In this document: positions 13,501 to 22,959 of the stretch, one piece after another
How positions within the stretch are numbered: the stretch's first letter is position 1
How the letters are laid out: each line of letters begins with the position of its first letter
NCBI GenBank assembly: GCA_036925085.1
Contig: JAUPFP010000001.1
Coordinates: forward strand, 1,803,001-1,867,000
DNA: 64,000 nt
Direction: 5' to 3'
Source of the DNA: Brachycybe producta
Taxonomy: Eukaryota > Arthropoda > Diplopoda > Playtdesmida > Andrognathidae
Position numbers and translations under genes: made by a program
The notes under the pieces: model-generated
Database searches by the model: none
What the model saw: the letters and a program-made list of their open reading frames with translations, nothing else
Told to the model about the DNA's origin: nothing

Positions 13501-16500
13501 TTATTTTTTACTTAAATCGAATTTCAATTTGGCTATAAATTTATTTATTCGAAATCTTTCAAAAGTTCAAATTTTTAAAAGTTAAACAATTGTGAAATTT
13601 TAAAAAAAAGTTGAAAACTGTAATTTTGATGAATGGCGGAGTGGTCGGAACACGGAAGGCACTAATTGTCGTCGAAACTATTCGAGACAATCGGAACAGT
13701 CGACTAATTTGATGAACGGGAGGACCAGGGGTAGCGTCGGAACAATCGACTAATGTCTTCCGCCTCGCCTTATTGCGTGTTTGGCGCAAAAACTCACTAA
13801 ATCTCCACAATAGATATTCAACACTACGCTATCAACATTTTGTGGCAAACTGTCAACATTTTGAATGTTCCGGCCGTTCCTACTGTTTCGACTAACGTGA
13901 CCGCGTTCCTACCATCCGTACCGTTCATTTTTTAAATGTTTCAAAAGTTTGATAATTTGGAAAGTTGAAAAAATTTTCAAAGTTTAAAAAGTTTAAAAAT
14001 TCTGAAAGTTTGAAAGTTTTTAGAAATTTATAAAGTTTTAAAATTTATTAGCCAAACAATTGATAAATTTTCAAAGTGAGAAAAATACGAAAAACAATCT
14101 TAATTTCGTGATTTAATCTTCCGACAACCCTGAGTTATAAAATGACGTTTTTTTGATAATGTTTTGAATGCGCAAACGGAACTTTGCCAAAGATGACTAG
14201 GTTTTTTTTTGTCTCCTCGTTGATTGATTTATATATGCAATTTGAAACTGCATGATTATTTTGTGTGTGCGTGTTTTTTTCCGCACGTGTGTTCATCTTC
14301 TCGTAGAAATGGAAAAGACGAGGAAGAGAGCAGCAGGTTAGAGGCTAACGCTTCGTCCGGAGATATTACGGTGGACAGTGTGAAGGATCATTTGTCGTGA
14401 GTCCACTTAAAACAATCTTCGCTTCTCTTTTTGTTCTCTCCTCCTCCTCCTTCTCTTTATGGAGTCAAATGTGTGTTCGTCTTCTACTTTTGTTGCATGG
14501 AGTTGTTTTACGTCCAGTTTCGGTTTTTTTGGTTGAAAACTCGTGTTGAATGTGATTCTTGTCTTATTAAATGTATTATTTTTGGTGTCTTGAGGAATTT
14601 TTACTTATCAACAAGATAAAAAAAATAGGTTTAAAAGTACTTTTCTAGTCTGGAATTTAATCATTCGAATCTTTTTTTGTTCTATTATTTCATTTTTTTT
14701 CTTAAAAATGGTAGGACGTTGGCCGAGGAGACGACACACGTGAGAATTACCGAACATACCGAAGAAAAGGTCGAAGTGAAACGAGAAGAAACCATTATGA
14801 CTATAGAAACTACGATTCTTGCTTCGGAAGTGTCTGTTTCTGAAGGTTCGTTTCATCGCTTTTCACGTTGCTTGTGTTGAAAATACGGGTGTTGAACCGA
14901 AATACAAACGTTTTTAGCGACTTAACTTGTTAACAAAGCATAGAGAATATCTTGTCGTAACCTTTTTTTTCTTTTCTAACACCTTTTTAACAGAAAAATA
15001 AAATCGAGGTTAAAAAAAAGTAGGAGAGCTGTGGAAAACAGGCTCCAACAAGCTTAATATTTTCACTATTATCTTTCAAAATAATTTGCTCTCGAGGATC
15101 AAAGTTGAAGTTAAAAATGCCAAATTTTCTTTACGAATTTTGGCTGTAGTTTCTTTTTTGTTCAAAATTAATCATAAATACAGTAGAGTATGGATTATCC
15201 GAGCTTAATGTAGACCAAGAACAGCTCGAAATATGGTGAAACTCGGTTGTTTGTAAAGTTGTACTTCAATTGCTTTCTTTCACTACACAAGGAAGAAAGC
15301 AAGCCATCGCACAAATAAGAAAGAAAAAGCTAAAGCTAACAAATTACTTCTCCAATTGCAAGTTTAAAAAACTGGCTTTTTATATACAGTAGACTTGATT
15401 AGAGCTTAGGTTAGGTGATTAGGGCAAGTCGACAATGGAACTCGCTTGCCGGGGATTTTGTGCAGGAAAAACGTATTTTATGGGAGTCATAATTTTGTTT
15501 TGTTTTGACAATGCATATATTTGCAGCATTAAAAAATATTGAAATTGTTATTGGGTTTATATAACAATGCGGTTTTATATTTTCTGGTTTTGACAATGCA
15601 TTTTCTATGCTGCACTTGGACTCTTGTCCCTCTGCCATAGGCCTTTATGGCTGCTTGCAGAGTAATTTTTCAAATTCAAAACTAATGTCGGACATGCATA
15701 ATTCCAATAATCAAAAGTTCATATAAGCAAACTGTGAATAAAAAAAGTGGATAAAAGTAAGAAAAAGCCAATTGCAAAGAAAATTTTTTTATTTCCATAA
15801 GAATAAGTAAAAAAAAATTGTTTCCAGTAATCGAGATTTTACTTTAAATATATTTTATTGCTCGGATAACACGGAACCTCGGCTAATCGAGACTCTACTG
15901 TACTTATTACATGCAAAAATATATATATATATATATAAAAAAAGACTAGCTAGGATAACAAGGCGGAACCTCGAATAATTGGGACTCTACTGTAGTTTTT
16001 ATTTTGAAATTTTTAATCGTAAAAATGCCGCCTGTTATTTTAGTTCTAGTTTACTCAAGCTTGAAATGTATGTATCAGAATTTATTTTACATTATTCACT
16101 TTAATAACTTGACTAATTTTAAGACAATAAAAACTGTTTTAATAAAGCCATAAAAGACTTAAGGTATAAATAATAGAATTATAAGAAAGTATGTTAATTG
16201 TATAATTTAAAAAAAATTTCGACATCGCCGTTTTGGCACAAGACACCGTTTGAAGAGCATTACTCAGATTGGTTTCGTCTCGGCTAAGTGACTCATGAGT
16301 GGGCTTTTCACCTTCAAAAAGTGGCAATTATTAGGTGTCTCGAATATTTTTTTTTTAATAGTTGTGTCGAAATTTCAAGTCGAGATTACTTCACGAGTTA
16401 TTTAAATGAGCCGCATCACTATCTCTCTCTTTCTGGGTTGTTCCGATTGGTTGTTTGGACATAACTGAGCTGCTTGTCATTAGACCTGCCCATTTTAATT

Positions 16501-17384
16501 AGCCTTGCTGTTTTTTGTTATATGCGAGTAGTAATACATTAATTTGTGAAAAGGCTCCTAATTAACATAATCTAACCAGTAAACATAACTTGGCATGAAA
16601 GTATAAATGTTTTTTGTTGTTATGTCTTAATTGTCGTGAATTTTTCGCAATCTTTTATGGCTTTATTAAAGGATGTCATCGTCTTATAGTATTTCCCCGT
16701 ATTGAATAATGTAAAATAACTAGACTACTTAAGATGGTTTTAAAGCGAAAACGCCTCTCGAACTCTGGTAATTCTGTCTGCAGGAACAAAAGGAATCTGA
16801 AAACGTTTTAGAATCTGGAAACGTAACTTAATCGCTTAATAGTATTTTCAGGGTGATGCAGTTAAACCTTGGATTGCGAGCATAATTCGTTCCAGAAACG
16901 TGTTTGTAATCCAAGGCACTCGTATATCAAAGCGAACCAAAGGTTCAGTTGTGATCCCGTTACGCACGGCAGACAAAGCGTAATACGTACTACTCGTATT
17001 GCAAGACCACGATCGTTTATCAAGTTTATTAAAAAAATTTGCTCGTCTTGCAAAACACTCACAGGCAACGTTACTCGCAATCCAAGGTTTCACTGTATCT
17101 TTTAAAATAAGCTTTTTATGTCAGTTTTGAAAGTGACTTATTTTTAAACAGATGATATTTTTTTTAAAAAAAAAGTTCTCTATAAAAAGTTTATTTTAAA
17201 AGATTTTGACATGAAAATTACTCTTATAGTTTTTAAAACATTTTCACTTTCTTCTTAATGTTGCTTCTGAAATGAAAAATAACCGGAGGTGTTTAAAATT
17301 AAACTTCTTTTATGAAGTTTAATTTTTATTTTTTCTGCTAAAAATTGAAACTAAAAAAAATGGAAAATTTTATTTTCAGATTAA
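1542..17384 (+). CDS. LLGL: Lethal(2) giant larvae homologue (LLGL), WD40 polarity protein, 19 coding exons
   Basis: Cortical scaffold of the Scribble polarity module; the family opposes aPKC/Par6 and binds syntaxins and myosin II. Inferred coding exons: 1542-1625, 5044-5141, 6303-6384, 6469-6578, 6662-6805, 8026-8182, 8258-8436, 8524-8681, 9098-9318, 9396-9767, 9829-10004, 10866-10954, 12122-12436, 12511-12627, 12716-13112, 13197-13421, 14307-14396, 14715-14845, 17380-17384. All junctions are GT-AG and keep frame, giving 1049 residues, normal for LLGL. Family landmarks: [14 protein letters not shown] near the start, [95 protein letters not shown] and [10 protein letters not shown]. Exon 13 encodes the basic aPKC hinge, with serines at about 639, 643 and 647 in [15 protein letters not shown], the same spacing as the fly phosphosites. 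The ATG at 1542 is the first in frame and matches the family N-terminus. The last exon is the least certain. Chordate LLGL1 and LLGL2 were not distinguished. Confidence 0.95.
1626..5043. repeat. LLGL intron 1: degenerate CTAGAAG-family satellite
   Basis: Most of this intron is diverged repeats of one unit: a block like GAAACTAGAAGGGTAAATGA, then an AT spacer, then TTCAAAATAAACTTTT. The best-preserved tandem part is about 3600-4480, where units recur every 60-130 bases with small internal duplications. Some copies in 2330-3000 face the other way (AGTTTATTTTGAAATA). No coding exon was found inside. A copy of the GAGCCCTGTAAAGGACA terminal motif of the 34462-34747 element lies at about 1779, followed by the 1805-1854 hairpin. 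Confidence 0.8.
1805..1854. repeat. Perfect-stem hairpin in LLGL intron 1
   Basis: ATTACGAATT at 1821-1830 and AATTCGTAAT at 1834-1843 are exact reverse complements separated by three bases. Outer arms AAATTCACACA (1805-1815) and TGTGAATTTT (1845-1854) extend the stem with a few mismatches. It lies next to a transposon-end-like motif, so it is probably the relic of a palindromic element, not an RNA gene. Confidence 0.6.
5142..6302. repeat. LLGL intron 2: ~100-bp tandem satellite with CACGTG cores
   Basis: Units of about 100 bases run from about 5280 to 6110. Each has GAAACTAGAAGAGTAAATGA, TTTTCACGTGAAAA, CGTTTAAAATAAACTTTTAG, then an A-rich spacer. Exact CACGTG cores lie at 5523, 5623, 5723, 5825 and 5927, giving spacings of 100, 100, 102 and 102. 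The unit is one arm of the dispersed CTAGAAG palindrome, repeated head to tail. A small reverse-oriented arm lies at about 6140-6215 near the 3' end of the intron. Confidence 0.85.
7213..7660. repeat. Minisatellite in LLGL intron 5
   Basis: Alternating blocks of GAACCGAAATCAAACAACAAC, AAAAAATTGAACCGAAAAC and AAACAAAGAAAAACTGAAC are repeated in higher-order units of about 80 bases. The G-poor, C-poor composition keeps several frames open on both strands, which produces long low-complexity open frames with no protein-family features. These are taken as artefacts. Confidence 0.85.
7674..7893. mobile_element. GC-richer MITE-like element in LLGL intron 5
   Basis: Left end CACAGACGAGCGACTTTTAG is the near-perfect reverse complement of the right end CTAAAAGTCGCTCGACTGTG, and the arms extend about 28 bases on each side (through GTGGTCGAGA and TCTCGGCCAC). 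Length is about 220 bases, with no coding capacity. Its base composition is clearly GC-richer than the surrounding intron. No flanking target duplication was convincing. The superfamily is unknown. Confidence 0.65.
10005..10865. other. LLGL intron 11, A-rich
   Basis: No exon is seen. About 10080-10720 is a loose series of short related phrases (GAAAATTAACGAAAAAACA, TAGAATTGTTTGAAATTCA) about 40-60 bases apart, suggesting a very degenerate minisatellite. Confidence 0.5.
11140..11890. repeat. LLGL intron 12: ~91-102-bp tandem satellite (8 units)
   Basis: CTAGAAGAGTAA starts at about 11160, 11263, 11354, 11445, 11546, 11637, 11739 and 11840, so eight units of 91-102 bases. Each unit carries GAATCACTT, a variable centre (TTTTCACGTGAAAATCG or TTCATGCAAAAATCG), TTCAAAATAAACTTTTAGAA and GAAATTGAAAGTGTTTT. 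It matches the intron 2 satellite, so the same arm was amplified independently, or copied, within one gene. A reverse-oriented arm follows at about 11985-12050. Confidence 0.88.
13422..14306. other. LLGL intron 16 with a GC-richer island
   Basis: About 13630-13930 is noticeably richer in G and C than the rest of the intron, with repeated phrases of the type CGGAACA...TCGACTAAT. The flanking parts are AAAGTTTAAAAAG-type low complexity. The island has no reading frame resembling a known protein and no clear terminal repeats. It may be an old transposon fragment. Confidence 0.35.
15181..15992. mobile_element. Pogo/Tigger-like non-autonomous elements, overlapping copies (LLGL intron 18)
   Basis: The left end CAGTAGAGTATGGATTATCC is flanked by TA. 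Right ends read CTAATCGAGACTCTACTG (ending 15900, followed by TA) and a second at 15992. An internal left-type end CAGTAGACTTGATTAGAG occurs near 15388. CAGTAGAG...TCGATTATCCGA-type termini with TA target sites are characteristic of the pogo/Tigger branch of Tc1-mariner. The interior has no transposase frame. The tangle of ends implies at least two nested or tandem copies. It also contains the short dispersed repeat at 15587-15672. Confidence 0.7.
16859..17095. mobile_element. Pogo/Tigger-like MITE (CTTGGATTGCGAG ends)
   Basis: CAGTTAAACCTTGGATTGCG on the left mirrors CGCAATCCAAGGTTTCACTG on the right, ending at 17095 and followed by TA. Length is about 237 bases with no coding capacity. It sits inside a CTAGAAG-family palindrome: the host sequence resumes as TCTTTTAAAATAAGCTTTTT after the insertion, exactly where an intact copy would read GATATCTTTCAAAATAAGC. 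The insertion is therefore at the TA of that motif; the left TA copy has decayed to TG. Confidence 0.75.
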
Positions 17385-18887
17385 TTTAAAGATGGCGATA
17401 CGAGAGAAAAAGAGAGCGTCTTGGTTTTACGTTGGCTTAACATCGAAGGTGATGTTTGTAATTTCAACTACGAATCAGATTTGTCGACCGTTAAAAGAAA
17501 ATCATTCAGGTCTTTGTAATTTCGATTCAATTCGAACGAAAAAAGAAAAAAGAAAACTTTTGTTGACGAAAGTGAAAAATCAATTGTTGCTCAACCGAGA
17601 TCCGAACTCGATTTCTAATTTCGATCTTTTACGAAATTAGATAATCGGAAATTTTATTAGAAAGATGCATATTTTTTTTTTCTTTGAGGGGGAATTATTT
17701 TATTGTGGGTCCACATTTTTTAATTTTGCAATTTTTTTCTGGGGTGAGTTTGGTCAGTTTTTTTCTTTTCTTTCGATGTTTTAATATACAGATATATATA
17801 TTTTTTGTCGCAGCTGATCGTTTTTTGTGTATTAGTTTGGCAGTTTAGTTTTCTTGCGCATTTCTGTTGGGGGTTACGTTATCAATTTATATGTTAAGCT
17901 TTGTTTTTTTGTACGAAAAGAGGTTTTTGAGGTGATATTTTCAATCAAATCGAATGCAAATTAAGATTACGAATAAAAAAAAAGCTGAGGGTCGAGGTTT
18001 TTCTTAACGAAAAGATTTGCAGCGAAAGAGAAAAGGAGATACCAAGACTGAGCTGTGATAAGTTTTGTTTTGTCTTAATATGAAGAGAAAAAAATAGTAA
18101 TTGATTTTTTAATTGTTTGCTACATTAATAGATTGAAAGTGATTGGTAATTATCGAGAAAATTCATGATGAATTTACGCAAAAAAAAAAACTAAATAAGT
18201 ATTATATGCGATTGTTTTTCGGTTGTTGGGTAACTTGTACTTTAATTTTTATATGATTACATTTTTATTCATTTTAAGCTTTTGTGGCATAAAAGAAAGG
18301 GGGGGGGGGAGGGGGAATGAAAGAATGAATTTTTTCTCGAAATGATGGATTTTTCGAGGCAAAAGTTGTTTTTTTTTTCCTGGTGATTGTTTCGTTTTGT
18401 AATTTTACATATCTCTCGTACAATTTCGAAGGTGGATAATTTTATATTTTATTTCATTTCTTCCGACACAAATTTTTCTGTCTTCTTAATAAAATTTTAT
18501 ATGCTTTTACCAGAAAAAAAAAGGTTCTCCAATTTGGAATTCTTTTAAAGTTAATTTAATACGTGAAATGGAAAGTTTAGAGTGGTTCGACTGCAAGATT
18601 TTATTTTATTTTCTGAAAGTATAACAACCCTCATGCTAAATGAACTTCAGTAGAAATCACTGACGAACCGTAAACCTGAGCAAAGCCTTACGCTTCTCGG
18701 TAAAGTTTGTCAGCTGCAGAGAACATTAACTAAAGAATTAAGAGCTTTATTATACATTTTTTCTCGACCAATTTCACAGTGGACTTAGATAATTTTAAAA
18801 CAACTGTAAAAACTTTATTTTAAAATATAACAACATAAAAATACCTGTACTTGATTGAGCTGATTACAATTACAATTACAATTACAA

Positions 18888-18965
18888 AAAATACTCTGCA
18901 AGCAGCTGGTTGGCCTATGGCAAAGGGATCTTAAGATCCAAGTGCTGCAAGATGCATTGTCAATA
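18888..18965. repeat. Short dispersed ~80-bp repeat (reverse copy)
   Basis: Reverse complement of the block GACAATGCAT...CATAGGCC...GCAGAGTAA seen at 15587-15672, 60512-60605 and 63565-63645. Three short conserved blocks sit at similar spacing in all four copies while the DNA between them varies. Class unknown (short SINE or MITE). Confidence 0.6.
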
Positions 18966-19044
18966 CATATTTATATAATAACATCAGCAATGTATTGTCG
19001 TATAAACCTTGGGGGGGGGGGAAAAACACCAATAATAAGAGTTA

Positions 19045-19280
19045 GTTTGGGATGTTAATAACAATGTTTTTGACGAAAATGTTGGTAGTGTGTCGGCAGG
19101 AAACTAATCCAAGAGTAGAATGTTATTAACAGTGTTGACATTTTAAATAACTTGCTAGTAACATTTTGTTATCAACATCCTTCAATCAGGACACCGACTA
19201 CAGAGAGCGGTGGCAAAATTTCTGCTATTAATAAAGTTAACAACAATATTATCAACATGTTAATAGCACGTGTTTTCAGT
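19045..19280. mobile_element. GTTATTAACA-family element
   Basis: Contains GATGTTAATAACAATGTTTT, AGAATGTTATTAACAGTGTT, AACTTGCTAGTAACATTTTG and AAAATTTCTGCTATTAATAA in the same order as the copy at about 40740-40920, and the last block also ends the copy at 33760-33998. It appears to be a medium-copy non-autonomous repeat with no reading frame. Ends are not precisely defined. Confidence 0.6.
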
Positions 19281-19785
19281 CATATTACCTCCGGTGTAAA
19301 TCCACCTTAAGTTTGAACCAACTTTAATTTTAAGAGAGACATTTCTTTATTTTGTTTATAAAAAGTTCATTTTGAAAGATATCAACGTTAAAATAGCCTT
19401 AGTGATTGAACAACCATTTAGTTTCTAAAACACTTTAAAGTTCTTTAATTTTGCTTTCCTGAAAGAGGGAATTAAACCGGCGTTCGAAGGTCGTTTACTC
19501 TTCAAATAAAACACATTAACAAAAATGGCTTCGAGTTATTTTTTTAATTCATTTTGCGCAAAAATACAATGAAAAATCTTAGTTGATCTTAAAATAATAT
19601 TAATCATCTTTTTTATTATTTCAACATTCTCATATTATACATAAGAAGAACCCTTTTTTTTTACGAACAACTAAACTCTTTAATTCCACCGTTAAAAATT
19701 GAAAGAACGAGACGAAACAAAACAGAACAAAAATGGAATTCAATAGGCAAAAGTTGTAATTTCTCTTCATCGTTTCAAATAAAAT

Positions 19786-21709
19786 CTACTCAAACTTCTT
19801 CTTCGTTGCTTCATCGTACGTTGGAGGCACTTGGCCCTAAGAAAAACAAACAAAAACCGGAAATTTAGTAATCGGATTCGCACAAAGTAAAAAAAAATGA
19901 ACTCGTACGTAGTTCGGAGGTGCGACGTAAGTGTAATGAGGATTATTTGGATCGTAATAAGCACTTTGAGCTGCTTCCTGCGCTTTAGGATCCATAAAAC
20001 CTGGCGGCGGAGGAGGTGCAGCAGCTCCATATGATCCCGGATTCCCGTTAGCATAACCGGAATTCAAACCGGGATACGGTGGAGGTTGATCCGTCATAAA
20101 GACCATTCCGGCTGTAAAAGAAAAAAAATCGACTCTTGATTAATTTTTTTAAGATTTATATCGGGTTGCGAACGTTCGTTACGTGGTGGAGCCGAAGCAA
20201 AGACGTGAGTTGGAGGTGAAAAGCCGTAATAAGCTCCATCTGGTGGCGTATAAGATGGAGGAGGAGCCTGATAGTAAGGCCCTGTCGGAGGAGTGTACGG
20301 AGGAGGTTCCTGAGGCATTATCCGCGACGCTGTTAAAGAAAAAGCCGAACTCTCGAGATTACGAGCATTTTGACAAGTCTTGTCACGGTTTCATTGAGAG
20401 AATTTTTTGAAGATGAAAAGCATTAAAGAAACCTGTTTTAGCTGCTTGAAGCATCGATTGTCCGAATTCGATCGCTCCTCCATGTTTGAAGAACAGCTTA
20501 AACTTTGCTTTACCCTCGAAGTTTCCTGTAAGCAAAGGAAATTTTCATTATTCCGTTTAGAGACCGAAAGTAGCAACAAATTTTGGTCCCATATCCCATC
20601 CCATCAGTCCCACAGGTTCCATCCCATCGGATGGACCGAGATGAGATGGGATTTCCCTCCTTGATGGGAGCCCGTTTCGGTCTCACTTCACCTCACCTCC
20701 AGGTTGTCCCAAAACTTTCCCTTTGATGTAATTTGCTCCGAACACAGGTTGTTCCAATTCAACGTCTTTTATCGTCATGAATGGAAAACTGAACGACTGA
20801 AGGAGATCTTTTTTCTCGGAATTCGTGAAGATCATCTTCGAAGAAAGAAAAAAAAGTGGTTATAAATTGTGAACACCCTTTGAAATTCTGATTATTTTTG
20901 TTTTTCGAGTGCAAAACTAAGAGAAACACACGAAATTGTTTTAGAAACTAGAAGGGTTTTTATTAAATCAATTACTTAATGATAATTATCAAAAATAAGC
21001 TTTTTATGTCCAGTTTTGCAAATTATCGACCCAAATTAAACAGGCGATATTATTTTAAATTGGGTTAATCAAAAGCTTATTTTGAAAGATAATCAACATG
21101 AAAATCCTGTTAAGTGATTGAGCTACCTTTCTAGTTTCTAAAACACTTTCTAGTTTTTGTTAATTTTGCTCTTCAAAGATTGAAAATTGTTCATAAACCA
21201 TCTTAAAAGGGTCCAAAAAAATTTTTTTTTGCCCTTTTTAACAGTTGTTTCGAGCTGTCAACGACAGTTTTAGCGTTGTGCAACATCAGACAACATTGTG
21301 CAACATCATGCAACATTGCACAGATGTTGCACAACGTTGCGCAACCATTTCTCAACGTTGCACAACATCATCGCATAATATGACTAGAATGGTGCTGCAA
21401 CGTTGATGCTACATTGTCAAGTCGTCGTCGTCGTTGTAACGATACGATGGTTGATGTCGTTATGTCGGCATATTATTACCCTGTGTGTCGTGAGGTAAAG
21501 CCGCCCTTTTTTGTTTCCCTTGAAATAAGGATGATCTCCGTCTAAATCGATTTCGACATTGTCGCAATACAACAGAATACTAATAAAAACAGTAGAAAAA
21601 TAATATTTAAAATCACTTTAGAAACACATCTGAGGTTCAAAACAAACACTTACAATTCTCCAGCATAAATTAACACTCCGTTATTAGCGTGAGCAGTGTT
21701 TAAAGCCAT
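19786..21709 (-). CDS. WBP2: WW domain-binding protein 2 (WBP2), 7 coding exons
   Basis: Adaptor that uses PPxY motifs to bind WW domains (YAP/TAZ, Nedd4-type ligases) and acts as a transcriptional coactivator. Exons in transcript order: 21709-21654, 21579-21480, 20835-20697, 20525-20433, 20329-20183, 20111-19909, 19836-19786. Junctions are GT-AG and in frame; 262 residues, against 261 in human WBP2. Residues 1 to about 128 form the GRAM/PH-like domain: MALNTAHANNGVLIYAGE, FKGNKKGRLYLTTHR, LEQPVFGANYIKGKV, and GGAIEFGQSMLQAA. The rest is proline- and tyrosine-rich with four PPxY sites: PPPY 138-141, PPSY 153-156, PPPY 188-191 and PPTY 250-253. AAQSAYYDPNNPHYTYV is a conserved tail block. It is convergent with LLGL. 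WBP2 versus its paralogue WBP2NL was not resolved; a single invertebrate orthologue is likely. Confidence 0.95.
20871..21210. mobile_element. CTAGAAG palindromic element in WBP2 intron 2
   Basis: A well-preserved full palindrome. Left arm: TTGTTTTAGAAACTAGAAGG, a CAATTACTTAATGATAATT segment, then AATAAGCTTTTTATGTCC. Right arm: AAAAGCTTATTTTGAAAGAT, AACATGAAAATCCTGTTAAG, TTTCTAGTTTCTAAAACAC. The rest of the intron (about 21250-21420) has repeated GTTGCACAAC-type words in both orientations. Confidence 0.75.
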
Positions 21710-22959
21710 TTTATCGGGAAGAAACCAACGAAATAAAGTGACTGATGTAATGGTAATAATTACGTTTTGCTTTTATATACAGGATGTCAGTTAACTGTCC
21801 TACACTGAAATATTGAAGCATTCGTTTTACGAACCACGATAATGTAAGGGGAGACGTTATATGGCGTTGTTTTTGTATATGTTTCAACCTAAAAATGCAC
21901 CATGATTGTACTACTAGTAGTAATAAATAGTTGGCTTCAATATTATGATGTCATGGCTTTAAGTGCTTCTAAACCACATGACAATGACGTAATCTTTATT
22001 ATTGAAGCCTGTTGATAATGGTAGACTGAACCAATATGGCGTCGTATTTAAATAAAGTCTTTATGGGAAATAATGCCATATTAGTAATCTTTACAGTACA
22101 ATAATTGGTTTTAATGATATGACGTCATGACATTTTAAGAAAATGACGTAATTAATAAATATTGAAGTCAGCTGATAAAAGTCTATTATGAAAGAATTTA
22201 TCGTAATCTAGTTTCTAATAAATAGCTTTGTTCTAAAAAAATAAACCTGTTTTATGCAAATTAAATGACGAATTTTAGCTTAGAATTATAGCAAGATAAA
22301 TGTATAAAGGTAAATCAACTCCATGTTAGAAAGAAACGCCAAAAGTGAGCGAAGAATCGTCTGCTTTTTGAAGCTAGACGGAATACAGCTTGCCAAGAAG
22401 GGACGACGCAGGGTGTGAATCTCGTACTGTATGGCAAGCTATTTTCAAGGGGGACGACATTGAAAGTTAATCTCGTACGCCCTGTAATCGTATTGTAACT
22501 GAAGCTCTAAGTACAGTCTGCGCCATCTATTGGCAACACTCAGTTTTGGCACAAAATCTTTCATAGGAAAAACTCTTAGTTGATTTACCTCTCTATATTT
22601 ATCTCGTATGGAAAATTTGAAATTCTCACTAGATGGCGCCTTCTTTGTCACCACTTGTCACTTGTCACTTGTGGGTGTTGTTTAAAAAAAAGCCGATTTT
22701 AGGTCCAGATTTAAGAAACAAAATGTCTGCAGTTCAACTTTAAATAAATATTTCCAAACAAATTTCTAACGTTGTAAATTATATTTAATTTCTTATTCTT
22801 TAACAGAGGTTTTTTTGTTTAAATTTTTTTAAGACAATTTAAGTTTAAGTTCAAATGCCAAGATTATATCTTGAATTTAGGCCTTGGCCACCACAATGGG
22901 CGTGATTTTGCTTTTTATTTGACCAATTAAGTTCAATGACGTATCTGGGGGTGGGTGCT
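21710..22959. other. WBP2/Frizzled divergent spacer
   Basis: This contains the WBP2 promoter side. About 21930-22030 and 22105-22190 are diverged direct copies of one segment (TTGGCTTCAATATTATGATG versus TTGGTTTTAATGATATGACG), each with TGATGTCA- or TGACGTCA-type words. Near 22380-22490, two related phrases built on GGGACGACG...AATCTCGTAC recur about 65 bases apart. The - strand frame 22445-22654 has no recognisable homology. No gene is called. Confidence 0.45.

Larger units (their letters stand above)
17385..19785. other. LLGL 3' region and LLGL/WBP2 convergent spacer
   Basis: If the last splice is right, the LLGL 3' untranslated region starts at 17385. Candidate AATAAA poly(A) signals on the + strand are at 17972 and 18488. 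For WBP2 on the - strand, a candidate signal is the TTTATT at 19612-19617. A CTAGAAG-family arm lies at about 18780-18860 and another at about 19330-19445. A GTTATTAACA-family element lies at 19045-19280. The frame 17392-17640 has no recognisable homology and is not called as a gene. Confidence 0.5.

Noticed and set aside
17392..17640. 82-codon + strand frame after LLGL
   Set aside because: No LLGL-like or other homology; better explained as 3' untranslated sequence.
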